NCBI GenBank assembly: GCA_026770025.1
Contig: JAMXDE010000003.1
Coordinates: 1-64,000 of the forward strand
Source of the DNA: Craspedostauros australis
Taxonomy: Eukaryota; Bacillariophyta; Bacillariophyceae; Mastogloiales; Achnanthaceae
Length of the DNA: 64,000 nt
Reading direction: 5' to 3'
This document shows positions 9,270-21,500 of the stretch, piece by piece. Below the pieces are notes generated by a model that searched no databases, was not told where the DNA came from, and was given only the letters and a program-made list of their open reading frames with translations. The translations under genes and the position numbers were made by a program. The stretch's first letter is position 1. Every line of letters begins with the position of its first letter.

Positions 9270-11590
9270 GGGCTCTTATGCATCGCTGTGTTCGTGGTTG
9301 TCACCCACATCTGGCTGTTCCCGCGCATCCCACAGAAAACCAATCGAAGACAACGTCTCCACCCGCTTCTTGGACAGGTTGGACTTGGAACCTGCACGAA
9401 GCAAGCGATATTGCCGCCGCTGGCACTTGGCCCACACGCCCAGGGACGGGTTCTCGGAATACCGCGACGGGATTTTCGCATGCCCATGCTTTGCGATGAA
9501 GACTCGCAGCTCGCGCAATTGGGTCTCCCATGATACCGCATGAGCGTCCCACGCAAAGCCTAGATCATCCAGTAGGCGATATCTCTCGTCGGTCAATGAA
9601 TGGTGTCTGCCTGTCATCTTCAACTTGTACATGCGTCGCTGTCGCTTGACCCAACAAGCCAGGGGTGGGTTGTCGGTGTCGCCAAGTGGAACTATGCAGT
9701 GCCTGTGCACCCTCTTGAATTCAACGAGATCGTTGAATCGGACCATCCATTTTTCGGCCTGAGACACGTGCTTCGGCGACACTCCTCCGTTTGCGATCTT
9801 GGCCTTTTTGCTGGCAGCTTGCGGCATGTAGTTGCCTCTTCCACGTTTGCTGGCACTGGTGGCAATGGTCGCAACAGGAGGCTTGACGATCAGAGCTTCC
9901 TTGGCCTCCATGCCATCGATGAGGTTGATTGCAGGAGTACAGCCTTCATCGTTGCTCTCACCGCCGTCGCGGCTTGAAGGACCGTCCTCGCTTGGTGGGT
10001 CGCTGGTGGTGGTGCGGCCGCTGCTGCTATGGACGCTGCTGAAAGGGGGAGAGTGATTTGGTGCATCACAAGATAGGTCCGCATTGCCGATCGGAAGCTC
10101 GTTGGACGGCGCAGCACAGCTCTCGTTTCGGATCGCAAGGCCTTGATCCACGTTGAATATTTCTGGAGGGTTGGTCCTATCGTCCAGATGAGCAAGCGAG
10201 CTCAACTGGAGAGCGGAGTTGATGTCGTTGGCAACGCCGGGAATGAACTGGGGTGGAGATGTACCAACTGGCACAAAGTGTTGAGGTGCTGCCACTGGTA
10301 TCAACATGCCTGCTGGGGTGATGATGGGCGCAAGGAGACCTGTCGCGTTGTGTGGCAACGGAACGAGTAAGCCAGTGATTTGAAAGTGCTGAGGATGATA
10401 GCTTGGATGCCCTTGCTGGAGGTGGGCTGTTTGATGTCCGTGAAGGTGGCGATTACTTGAGCCCTGAGCGTCGTGAGCGTTCTGGGCGTTCTGGCCAGGA
10501 CCTCTTTGATGACTGTGCTGCTGTAGCTGGCCGGTATTCATCGCTATTGATGTTTGCCCGATAGCAACCTGGGCCTGCAGTTGCTGCTGTTGCTGTTGTT
10601 GTTGCCATGGGCTGTGTGTAAGCCAAGAGGAGGGGGCGGTATTCGTAGGTCTGTCGTCGGCAGCACTGTCATCGGCAGCACTGCCATCGCTTTGACTCGA
10701 AATGCTACACTCGCTGTGGCTTTCATTGTCGTCTTCGATCTTGATCTCGGGATGGGCGTGGCCATGACGACCGCTTTGGGCGTGCGATTCAGCAATGGAA
10801 GCGATTGCCTCAACACCATTGTCCGACAGGATGCTGCAGTCCCTTCGGTTTTTCTGCGCGCGAACGTGAAAAGGAGCATCATTGCCGCGGTTGGTTGCAT
10901 GCGACGTGGACGATACGATTGGGTATTGCGAGCAGTTCATCGTGCGTGATGATGGAATGTGAATGTGCGTGGTATGAATACGATTGGGGCAGTTGGGTCC
11001 TCAGTGTGCTCTCATGGCATGTGCGACGGCTCGTTTGCGACAATTGGAATGATGATGTGAAGGTGCTTGGGCGCGTTGGTCGTGCACGTTTATTCCATGC
11101 CAGTGTTACGACTATGAGATGAACGAGTCTCTCTTGGTTGGTTGGGACCGCCAACAGCAGGGTGTCGGTATGGTCGAGGATGTGGATCATTTTGCTGCTT
11201 GGGTCGGGATTGTCCGCGAGAGGCAACACACTCGCACAAGCGCACGAGTGCGTCTAACTTGTCTTGCAAGTGCAAAGAGGCTGCCAAGACCGCTTGTGGG
11301 AAGTGGCCCTGGTTTTTACGAGAGATAACGCAAACAACACCAAGTCCCCGACGATCGACGCAGGTGGTTGCTCTCTGCACCGTCCGGTTCTCCCCCTAAT
11401 TGTTCGGTGCCGTGGTGACGCCATGTGATGTTCTGCACAATAAATGCAGAGGTCGTACGACATAGGTAGTGCGATCCACATTCATCGGTGTGGATAAAAA
11501 GTGCGTCGTGTTGCCACAGGAGTTCGGCACATGTCAGAATACTGGCACAAGTACAGCATGAATACGACTACGCGCCAGTCTCCCTGCTTT
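9270..11590. repeat. Tandem duplication unit, copy 2 (HA gene)
   Basis: Direct repeat of 5203-7570. The core (about 9717-11237) is near-identical to copy 1. The left 430 bp, which encode the HA domains, and the 5' flank beyond 11245 are clearly diverged. Confidence 0.85.
9276..10940 (-). CDS. Helicase-associated (HA) domain protein, copy 2
   Basis: 554 aa, paralogue of 5209-6873 with the same length and start context. The first 410 residues differ from copy 1 at only two positions that I can see (D/G in the His/Gln-rich part and G/D near residue 325). The last 145 residues, which hold both HA domains, differ at about 20 positions, including changes beside the WVKRQR and WD signatures (for example Val to Ala in the second domain). 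About two thirds of the nucleotide differences there change the amino acid. The two proteins thus share one activation-like region but may have different binding surfaces. Both frames are intact, so both may be expressed. Confidence 0.8.
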   Translation of the reverse strand: MNCSQYPIVSSTSHATNRGNDAPFHVRAQKNRRDCSILSDNGVEAIASIAESHAQSGRHGHAHPEIKIEDDNESHSECSISSQSDGSAADDSAADDRPTNTAPSSWLTHSPWQQQQQQQQLQAQVAIGQTSIAMNTGQLQQHSHQRGPGQNAQNAHDAQGSSNRHLHGHQTAHLQQGHPSYHPQHFQITGLLVPLPHNATGLLAPIITPAGMLIPVAAPQHFVPVGTSPPQFIPGVANDINSALQLSSLAHLDDRTNPPEIFNVDQGLAIRNESCAAPSNELPIGNADLSCDAPNHSPPFSSVHSSSGRTTTSDPPSEDGPSSRDGGESNDEGCTPAINLIDGMEAKEALIVKPPVATIATSASKRGRGNYMPQAASKKAKIANGGVSPKHVSQAEKWMVRFNDLVEFKRVHRHCIVPLGDTDNPPLACWVKRQRRMYKLKMTGRHHSLTDERYRLLDDLGFAWDAHAVSWETQLRELRVFIAKHGHAKIPSRYSENPSLGVWAKCQRRQYRLLRAGSKSNLSKKRVETLSSIGFLWDAREQPDVGDNHEHSDA

Positions 11591-12181
11591 CTCCACAAAG
11601 AGAGAGCGACGATATAAAACTCAGGAGAGAGTAGTCGGAGCAGAGCAAAGCATGCTGTAAGCAGGTATATTATGGATTGCTACAATAAAGTTGAACAACC
11701 CCAACCAGAGCAGAGCCCTCCGAAGCGGTTTCACACAAGTTTAGATTACCCGAGCTGGACGTCGGAACTGACTCCCCAGTTTTCGTCTCCCCCACTGGAA
11801 AGATGCAGTGTTGAACAAAATATCACGCATAGTCTGTCTCTCTTCTGACTATAGTCAGCTCACCATCAACATCGGCGGGTGCTCTGCGATCGCTCGCCTT
11901 TGGGTGCTGAGCAGTTGTCGTTGGCTCGCATCCCATACGAGTTCCTCAGACGAGCTACGCGAAAGTGCTCACCTGTGGTGCTCTATTCTTTATACTCTCT
12001 TGGTAGCATGCTTTGTATTCTATCCGTATGTGGGGTGTGTGTGTGTGTGTTTAACTCGGAGAGTACCATTTTTATGCTGGAAGTAGCACGAACATGAACT
12101 CAGACTGGAGTCTTCCAAAACCGAGCCACCTCAGGGTGATGGCGATGACGAAGACGCAAAACTCCTCGGCTGCGGTCGCAG
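10941..12181. other. 5' flank of HA copy 2 and 3' region of the ATPase gene
   Basis: The first 650 bp correspond to the copy 1 upstream region; the rest holds a (GT)n tract at about 12037-12050. No gene recognised. Confidence 0.45.
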
Positions 12182-15100
12182 TTACGCCCGCTGAGTCGCC
12201 TTCTTCAATTGCGCAACTTTCTTGCCTGCGCCCCACTCCGCGTACAACCGTAGAGCTTCATTCAGATGATACCTCGATATTTCCTTCTTCTCCTGCGCCA
12301 TGTAGAATTCGGACATCTTCTCGTTCACGAGGCCTTCGTCGTTGATGTATCCAGCGTGCTTCACATTCTGAATCGAAGTTTTGTAATGGTTCTCGGCATC
12401 TTCGGGCCGTCCTCTCGCAACAGCTTCTTCTGCACGCAACAGCGCGATGTAGTGCCTGCAGTTGGGGTTCCCCTTCTTCTCCCACTGTTCCAGCTTCTTC
12501 ACAAATTGCCGACCTGCCTTCATGTACCGCTTCGGGTCCTGTGATCTGCGGCCCATCGCGAAGCAGCACAGGCCGCTGTGGAAGAGTGCTACGGTAAGCC
12601 CGGTCGCGCCCGGCATCTTCTTGAGCCACATGGGGCATGATTCAATGGCCATGTCCGCTCCTGATTCGTAGTCACCAAAGAAGCTCGCGAGCAGCACTTC
12701 ATAAAATCTGCGGAACATTCTTTTGGCCGCGGCCATGCTGTCCTTCCCTTGTTCCTGGCTTTTGTCGCTCCCGTCGTAGGCATCGCCGATCAGCTTGACT
12801 GTGCTCTTGGAAGTGCCGCGGAGGTTCATCACGGTCTGCCAGCCCATCAAGGTCAGCTCATACTGAGTGTTCTGCTGGAAGTCTTGCATCATCTTGGAGT
12901 ACATCGAGAAGTCCGCGTCGAGCGAGTGCAGAGAGCCTCCCGTGTACAGTGACGCCGAGAGGGAGCAGCACATCGCCCAGAACGCATTCCTCATATCGCC
13001 CGTTGCGATGCCGATGTTGTAGGCCTCCCTCAGCGGTTCGATCGTTTCCTTCATCGGGTTCTGCCAATGGTGGACCAGGCAGTGGTAGCCGAAGAGGGTC
13101 TGGCAGTGCGCCTCCTGATCGTTGGCGGCCTTCAGGATCTCCAGCGCCTTCTCCCCACATTTCTGACCGCTTGCGAAGTCGCCCATGATGTACCCTATCA
13201 TCAGCCCTTGTCGCGAGAGCGCCGGCGCCGCAAACGGCGTCACTCCGCCCTTCAGGCTTTGCTTCAGAGTCTTCAGCGTCACGAGAGGGATGAGCTCTGG
13301 CTTGGTGAGGTAGGCTGCGTGGTACAGCTTGGCCAGCGTCTTCATGACGGCGATGTGATGTTCGTCATCGGAGAAAAGCATGTCTTTGTGGATCTCAGCC
13401 TGCAGCCGACCGGCGGTGCGCTTGGCTGTGAGCATGCCCTTCACGATGTAATACAGCTGCCCAAGGTTCGAGTTCGGCACGGTGCAACCAAGCTGCGACA
13501 GAAGGTCCATGGAAGTGTTGACGGCCTCAAGGCTGTCGGCAGTCTCCATTTGTGCCAAGCACACGTCGATGAGCACATGGTAGGCTCTGACTTTGTCGAG
13601 GACGTTGCAGTGCTGATTGATGACCGCGGAACAGTAGAGACGAGCCTTGCGGAGATCAGACACGACGAAACAGCTTTCCGCGGCCGACGTGTACAGTTCC
13701 ATGCTCTGGTTGAAGCACGTCTCCCAGTGATCCGTCGGCAGCAGCTCGATGGCCGTGGCGAAGTACTTGGAGGCCAGGTGGAAGGCTGACGAGTTTGTGG
13801 CTTGCAACCCGGCGCCGTGATTGAGCATGATTATCCTCATGCGGCGCTCCAGCTTGCGGTGTTTCGGCACCAGGTCGGGTCTCGTGTTGAGCAAGTTGGC
13901 AACGACGAACGTCTTGCTTTCGAGCTCGGCGCTTGGCAGCCCGTAGAGCAGGATCTCGCCGACGCGGTACTTCAATTCGGAGAGCTGATCTTGCGACGGG
14001 ATGAGCAGGAATGCCGCCTCCTGGACCTTGTCGTGGGCGAAACAAAACTCCTGATCTTGGGATATCTTCCTGCCGCTGATGCCGCTGTGACTCCCACCGC
14101 CATTGTTGGATGGATCATCCTTGGCATGATCCGCTCCTTGCGCTTGTGCCTGCCGCTGCCGTTGCTTTTGCTGTTGCCTCTGCGCTTGCGTTTCCATTCG
14201 CACTGGCTGGATCAAGCCTTCGCTGCAGCACCTGGTGATCATATCGATGATGTCTGCGTCGGAGATGAACGTTTTCATCTGGAAGATGCTGCGAAAGAAC
14301 TTGGAATGATCGGAGTGAATGGAAAGTCCCTTCATGACGATGCACATGTTGCTGAACGAAAACGTCGTCCCAAGGCACGCCGCAATGGACAGCACGCGGT
14401 CTGCCGACGTGACGTGCCGCAGCTTGGTCTGCATGACATCCATCACGGTGGCGACGTGCTCCGACGAACGCCGGTCGATAACGTCGATGTCCCACGACCA
14501 TTTTGGTGCAGCGGGCGATCGCGATGGCGCGCTTCGGTTGGAATCTTCGTTGTTGGGATGCGGATCGTAGACGATCAGACCTTCCCTGAGCAGCGATTCG
14601 AGGTATTGCTGCATGAAGAAGGCGTTGCCCCCGGTCCTTTTGTGCACGTGGGACGCTAGCAGCGCAATATCTTCAGGCCGTCCGATGGTGCTGTTGCTGT
14701 TGTGGATCAGCGGCGGCGTGCTCACACTCCTCTGTTGCTGAGGCGGGGCGGATACAGCAAAGAGCCTGGCCAAGTACTCCTCCACATGATCGACGCTCAA
14801 GTCCTTGATCGGGAGCCTGATGATACGGATGGAGCGTTCTCGCTTGGACTCTTCCAGGAACGCCAGCATAGTCTTCAACGTCTGGTTCTCATCCAGCATG
14901 TTCGATCGGTACGAGCCGATGATGGTCAGCGTGGTGTCCTTGCTGTCCATGAGCCAGGATTGGATGAGGCTCAACGACGCGCGATCGGCCCATTGCAGAT
15001 CGTCGATGACCAAGACAATGGCGCCGTAGTTGCACAGAATCTGCATGAACCGCCGCAGGACGTACTTGAACCTGTCGGTGTACTTGCGGTAGTTGGTGGA

Positions 15101-15956
15101 CGAGCCAGCCGAGATGTTGCTATAGTTGAAGCCGTTGTTGAGACTGTAGAAAGACGTCGAATGCGAAGCCATCGACGTGACGCTGGCCGCAGACGATTTG
15201 TTTGGCGTGTCCATTTCCGGTGTGAGGCTTGACCCCATGGCAGTGCGGATGTTGGGGATGACCGTGGAAAGAAGCGCGACTTCGTTTGCAGAGAAGCTGC
15301 TGTGGAGGGTGGTTTGCAACGGAGATGGCATGGTTGTGCCTATCGCTGTCTTGGTGCATTGATCCGCAATCTGGCAGCACAAGGAGGCCATGGCTGTCTT
15401 GATGCCTGCATACGGCACCCCTGCCTTTTTGTCTGGCATTTCGCACTTTCCCGATACGAAGAATCCATGAAACGATCGGTCGCCGTGAGTGTCACTGCCG
15501 CCGCCGTTGTTGTCGTTGCTGGTGCTGGTGCCGCTGTTGGCGCCGCTGTGAGGGGTGCCGGGATGTTGCTTAGACCGCGATGTTGCATGTTGCGAATCGT
15601 TGGTGAGGTCTCGTTTCACATGATCGATCATGAAGGACTTGCCGCTGCCAGATTCGCCTGGAATCAACACTAGCGTGCGGAATGGAGTGGAGGCCGTGGG
15701 GAGGCTGTGAGTGGCCGCCTGCTCCAAGCTGCTGCTGCTGTTGCCGCTGCTCTCTGATGTGCCCGACGTGTCCCATGAATCCACCGACGACGCCGAGGAT
15801 GCTGCTGTTTCTGTCGGAGGACGATCAGCGGCGCTCTTGGATTGCGTGTGGATGGCGTTGCGAAGGATCCTTGTCTGCTTGTCCCGTCCAATCAGTCCAA
15901 CCCGATCAAAAGCCAATCGAGGCTGCCACGGGCCAGTGAATGCGACTTCGGCTTCA

Positions 15957-16003
<47 letters not shown>

Positions 16004-16228
16004 GTGGTGGTGGTGGTGCTTCGTCGTTCTGGCCTCTCTATGTGCTTGGAATTGTGCTTGCACTTGCGCCTGTGCACCTGCATGGCCTCCGATCGTCTCC
16101 GGAACAAGACTGCGTCCCTCGACAGGACGGACGGAAATGGTTACGGGTGATGAACCTTTGTGGAGATGGCCGCCAGTCCGAGTCTCGGTGCTTGCGCTGT
16201 TCATCATTGTAGCTGTTGCCAATGACAT
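12182..16228 (-). CDS. Orphan STAND/AAA_16-type ATPase (COG3899-like) with helical repeats
   Basis: 1348 aa from the ATG at 16228. Residues 104-118 are an HHHHHHQ-run; the GRDKQ box near residue 115 opens the NTPase domain. Walker A GESGSGKS is at about 191-198, and Walker B with the family signature VLVIDDLQWAD at about 404-413. The GKC...PYAG segment, the YRVGEILL segment and the long alpha-helical C terminus (about residues 700-1340) match the predicted-ATPase module that is usually fused to Ser/Thr kinases, cyclases or histidine kinases. None of those catalytic domains is present here. The frame extends to 16684 without a stop but that end is not an ATG; an ATG at 16558 would add a stretch translating the repeat at 16232-16370, so I chose 16228. 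A hybrid histidine kinase follows upstream on the same strand. Confidence 0.8.
15959..16018. repeat. CTG/GTG trinucleotide repeat (coding)
   Basis: Fourteen pure CTG units (15959-16000) followed by six GTG units (16001-16018). On the coding minus strand they give a His6 run followed by a Gln run in the ATPase N terminus. The purity suggests length polymorphism. Confidence 0.9.
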
Positions 16229-18598
16229 AATGGTGTTGTTGCGGTTGTGGTTGTGTTTGTGTTTGTGGTTGTATTTGTATTTGTATTTGTGGTAGTATTT
16301 GTATTTGTATTTGTGGTAGTATTTGTATTTTGTGGTAGTATTTGTATTTGTATTTTGTGGTTGTAGTTGCCAGAGTTTGGATGCCTTGCCAAGTTCCGAA
16401 ACGATGGTGATCCAATGAACGCAAAATCTGTTGGGCCAGCTGCCCGCGAACAAGGTTCCGCAATCACACACACACAAGACACCATCTTGCGCAACCATAC
16501 ACTCCCACGAGTGTCTTGTTGTTTCTTGTTGGGTGTGTTTGGCTTCTCCGCATTCCATTCGTACACGTGGTGGCAATGCGCGTCCAAACGCGTTCACAAG
16601 GTTCGATACACGATGAGAAATCGGATTGAATTCTGTTCGACGCCGGGCGGAAAACTTTGCATAGGCGTCACACACTCCTTCCACATTTACCCTGCTGCGC
16701 TCGTCGGTGGTACGGCATCGCGCTCTACCTCAGATGTTGAGTACGCAAATAAACGCTGGATGCGCGCCAACAACGTCCTCCTCCCTTGGTCGACCCTCGG
16801 CGGATAGGATGGACACAACGAGCTAGCCTAAGCGCAAGAGTGTTGTTGTGGGGAGTGTTGGCGTTGGCCACAACCCGGCCAAAAACCTCGAGCGACTGAT
16901 GGAGAGAGAGGGGAAGAGACGCGCAGAGTCGTTCTTTGCCAGCTTTTGAAATGGACGAGATAGCTCGGCACAACCCCCGATGCAAAGAGCTTCCTTCATC
17001 ATCACGCGTGAAAGGAGAAGTGATCGAACGGCGAATAGATGGCAAGGAGAAAGACACAGAGAGGGAGGGCATGAGCAGAACACAAACAGAGTCGCAACAG
17101 AGTGTTCCAACGGCTCTCTTTACCCAGTTTCGAGACCCAAACTGGCTCCGCGTCGCGGCCTGCCACTGGTCGCGAAACAGTCCTGTCCTGGAGCTGTTCT
17201 CCGTGTTCTTCGACAGATGATGATGACAACAACACAGCAATGCGATCCCGTTTATTCCCGACTATTATGGTTCTCCTCCATGAGTAAGCTACCAAGTGTT
17301 TCGAGATTGACCATCACAACGCCGCTCGAAACAAACAATGGGTGATCTTAGCTCGCCCGAGCTCGGAATTAGACTAAATTTGGTCTTGGTACCGACCAAA
17401 TCAAGTTTGTCTCTTGTCACAATAAATCCCCACTAGTACCTTCTTTCGTGACAGGTCATCGATGACTGACATGTTCGCAAGAACACAATTGAAGCCACGT
17501 GGTCAACTGTTGTTCCACGGCGAACAGCACAAGAATCCCAGGAAATCAAATGAGGTTTATGGTTTATTTACCGCTTACCCCGTTTATAGATCAAGATTTC
17601 TTCCGACGCATTCTCATGTGCGCATTTGGAGGATGGCGATGCTGGTGCTTTTGAAAGATGGCGATGGCGATGGTGAAGGTGATGACGGTGGTGATGAAAG
17701 ATGGCATGGGGCTCCCCAGAAAGCTGAGCGTCGGTGATGCAAAGACGTCCCGCGTCGCAACGATGAAGTCCGAGTGATGACAAATGCACTTGAAATGCTC
17801 CAGCATGCTAATTTGGCACGTCCCTTCGAAGAGATACGCAGAGACTTCAGCGCCCGATCAGCCAACAAGGGTGGACATGGTCAAGATGGCGTAGGAGATA
17901 GGAGTGCTCTGCCTCCTCGTCCACACTAAACACGATGGCTGGACATCGAAGGGAGTGCTCTGTGGAGAACATCAGCCACAGCCATACAATATCGTCATTG
18001 GTCGTTTATCATGACAACACGATGGTGCACATTGTGGAGTACATCGTATGTGTAGTTCCGTGACAGACTGAGTTGCTCTCGATCGCACAAAGAGCAGCGC
18101 ATGATTGGGGCCAAGAGAGACAACGCTGAACTTTGGAGATCTGCCGACAGATCTGCACCATTCGCTACATTCATCGCATCGCATTCCAGTTGGGGCACCA
18201 TTCTCCAGATCTACCGCGACTTGAGCATTTTCTCTCTGACCCGTGAGTTGGCGCACGAACTTGGAGGTCTTGGTGGTCAACCTCCCTTGCTCCCGACAAA
18301 ATGCGGCACCATCGTCGGTTGCCACGGCTTGGGCACTGGCGTTGCCGTCGACCAATCGGTCTTGTTCTTTGGGTGGTTGACACGTTGGCGTCAGAAATAT
18401 AATAATATGAGATAGAATAGATGGAACAGTGCTCCATTGTGTGAGCTGATCTAAGCTGAGCAGAGTGCGCAGGCCACAACATTGCAATACTACCTCCTGC
18501 CAAGCCCTGCGACGTTCCAAAGTGGCTTCGAGTTAGAGAACGTTGGTCTATTGTATTCGTTGCCATTTTCATCCCGCTGCACTCATCTCCCCCAAGGG
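16229..18598. other. Intergenic region: minisatellite plus unassigned sequence
   Basis: Positions 16232-16370 are a tandem repeat built of TTTGTA hexamers in a roughly 24-bp higher-order unit ending GTGGTAGTA, lying in the presumed 5' leader of the ATPase gene. A hairpin (ATTTGGTC, 8-base loop, GACCAAAT) is at 17378-17401. Open frames at 17462-17868 do not look like genes. Confidence 0.5.
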
Positions 18599-21500
18599 TC
18601 ACGCAGATTCTGTCACATCTTCTTGAAGATCGGTCGGCCCCTCCTGCGACGGATGTTCCATGCTTTGGCTGTTGCCATTCACCATTTGGTTGACACCATC
18701 CTCGTTGTCGACGGGATCACCCATGGAACCACCATCGTTGCCACTATCGTTGTGGTCATCGTCGTCGTCCATGTCTTCCATGACCAAATTCATTCCGTCC
18801 AATGCGATATCAATGTTGACATCCGGGCGGTAGATGACTCGCAGCAGTTCCGCCGTGAGAGCTTCCTTCTGGCATGGGAAAGGCTTCATCATGAAACTCG
18901 TCGCGCCGGACTTGAGGAAGGCTTCGCCCATGTCGTTGGCGGAAAGGCCGCAGATCTTGCTGCGCACGCCCTTCGATCTCATGGCCCGAGCCGTCTCCGT
19001 TCCCAGCAGCTGCTTCTCTACACTTGCCATGTATTGATCCTGATGATGATGATGATGATAACGATGATGACCGTGAAGCGAGGTGCGTAAAGGATAGGGC
19101 GCAGTATCAAACGTGTAGCATAAATAGGAATACAAATGCAGAAAATGGGACGCAATAGGTGTCAGTTTCAATGCTTCGCAACTGCAACACAACATGCAAT
19201 GCAACACACAGAAACATCCACCACAACGTTGCACTTACGAGGAAGATGAGGTCATACGATTTTTCTTCCGTCATGCGCAGAGCCGTTTCTCCATTGGCGG
19301 CTTCGCTCACATCCCATTCTGGTGCCACTCGTTTGACGCTGCGCATGAAGAGCTTTCGCAGTACAAAGTCATCATCCACGAACAGAACCTTCAAGTGTTG
19401 TGGCAGCTGCGGTTCTTCTACCGATGGATTGGACGAATCCGACGAATCCGCTGGCTGCGTGCCATCGTCCTGCGATCTGGTTCGAGGCCTTGCATCGCCG
19501 CTGCCATCTCCTGACTTCACCGCACAGGTGTGGTGATCGTCGTGCATGTGATCGTCGAGGCCCATCTCCATGTCCGTGACTGGTTCGGTGTTCATATGGA
19601 TGACGAACTTGGCACCAGGACATCCCTCGATGCCGCTGTCGTACATATCGTCCAGCATGAGCTCACCGCCCAGCAAGGTCGAGAGGTGCTTGCACAACGC
19701 CAGGCCGATTCCGGTTCCCTGCGACAGTGAGTCCAAGCTCTCCTGGAACTTGCAAAACAGCTGCTTCTTCTTCTCTTCGGGGATGCCAGAACCGGAGTCC
19801 TCCACGGAAATCACGACGCCGTTGGTTTCATCAATCTCGGCACGCAGGCGGATGAAGCCCTTCTGGATGAACTTGCGCGCGTTGCCTGCCAGGTTCATGA
19901 CGATCTGCTTCAGCCGGAGTCGATCCGTCATGATGATGAGATGCTCGGGACACTCGAGGTGCACCTGGTAGGCGCCGTTGCGCTTGTACAGCATGGTGGC
20001 AACCGGGTCGAGGACATCCGCGCGCACGTCGGTGGGGGCCAACTCGATGGTCATCTGCTGGCTGGATGCGCGGTGCATGTCGAGGATGTTGCGCAGCAAG
20101 TCGTTGATGAATTGCAGGCTGGAATGGATGACGTGCATGTCCTCGCGGACGGACTGCCTGGATTCCTCCGTCACGAGCGGCTTGAGCTCGTTGACTTCCG
20201 CCGAGACGAAGGAGCTCGCCGTGATGGCAGCCGAGAGAGGGTTGCGGACCTCGTGGGCCAGGAAGTCGTTCAATTCACGCTCGGCACGTGCAGCCTCTTT
20301 CGAGTTCTGAATGATCATGGTCGCCTTCTCGGCGCGTGCGTGCGCCTTGACCTGGTTCACGGCACGGGCACGCTTCATCGACGTGAAGAACCACAGCGCC
20401 ACGCACAGGCAGGCGAGCATGATGAAGGAGGCGCCGAGGATGTAGAACAAGAAGTTGGCGCTGTAGGAATCTTCGCCGGCCGCGACCACGACGGTCCATC
20501 TGCGATTGCCGACCAAGAAGGTCTCCTCGTGCACACGGCGGTTGTCCTTCCGCGCGCTCCTGATGTCGATGTTCGCCTTGAAGACGGGGTGGAACCGTTC
20601 GTGGCCAGTGTAGATAGGTGAACATGCTGAGTTGTGGTTGTGGTCAACTGAGGTCCTCGTGTCGTGGCTGTCGTCGTGGTCGTGACCGTCCTCATGATCA
20701 TACTCATGTTCATACTCATGCTCGTGCTCATCGTCTCCGTCCTGACCGGCGACGTTCGCGCTTCCGAGGAAGACGTAGGATGGATGTCTGGTGCTTCCGG
20801 TCTGCTCGTAGAGGAAGATCTTGATGTGCTCCGTGACTTCCGTGGTGGCTCCTCTGAGCAGTTCCATGACGCTGATTTGCACCGACGATACGGATTCTGG
20901 ATCAGCGTAAAAGGCATCGTCCGAGGGAGTGTCGTGCTGCCCATGAGTCTCCGACATCGACCGACGGTTGGAATGTGTGTGGACGGTGCCGTTGACGTTG
21001 TCACGCGCGTCGTCAGTCTCATCATCAGCGGGATCGCCGCCGGAGTACTCGTAGACATCCTTCAGCCGAATGCCAGGATGCATGAGCATGAGCGTGTAGT
21101 GTCCCGATATCACGGTGAGATCGTCGTGATCTTCGTGTTTATAGTGGGCCTCGGTGGTATCGGTGCCATCATGATGATCGCTTCCATCGTGGCTGTCCGG
21201 GCTCGCGTCCGGTTCGATGCCGTGGTCGTAGCAAAGCAACCGCGAGGTCAAGGTTGGCAGACGCGATCCCAGCGCCAGGTGCAGCGCATCGGTGCGGATG
21301 TGAGAGGAGAGGACGTCCAGCTCGATCATCTCCTCGTTGCCCGCGATGGGCGCGACGTAATGGATTGGGTAGTACTCCTCGCGGTCCTCGCTGGGGTTCG
21401 TGAGGTAAATGCTTTCGCTGTCCCTGTGCGATGGATTGGATGATGCCAGCACGAGATCGTCGTCATGGTTGACCAGGCTGGTGATGCCGTCGTAGTCCAC

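Noticed and set aside
13802-14659. 285-aa plus-strand open frame
   Set aside because: Antisense to the ATPase gene; low-complexity Leu/Arg composition typical of a mirror frame.
16229-16684. N-terminal extension of the ATPase frame
   Set aside because: The far end is not an ATG and the extension would translate the TTTGTA minisatellite; an ATG at 16558 remains possible but unlikely.
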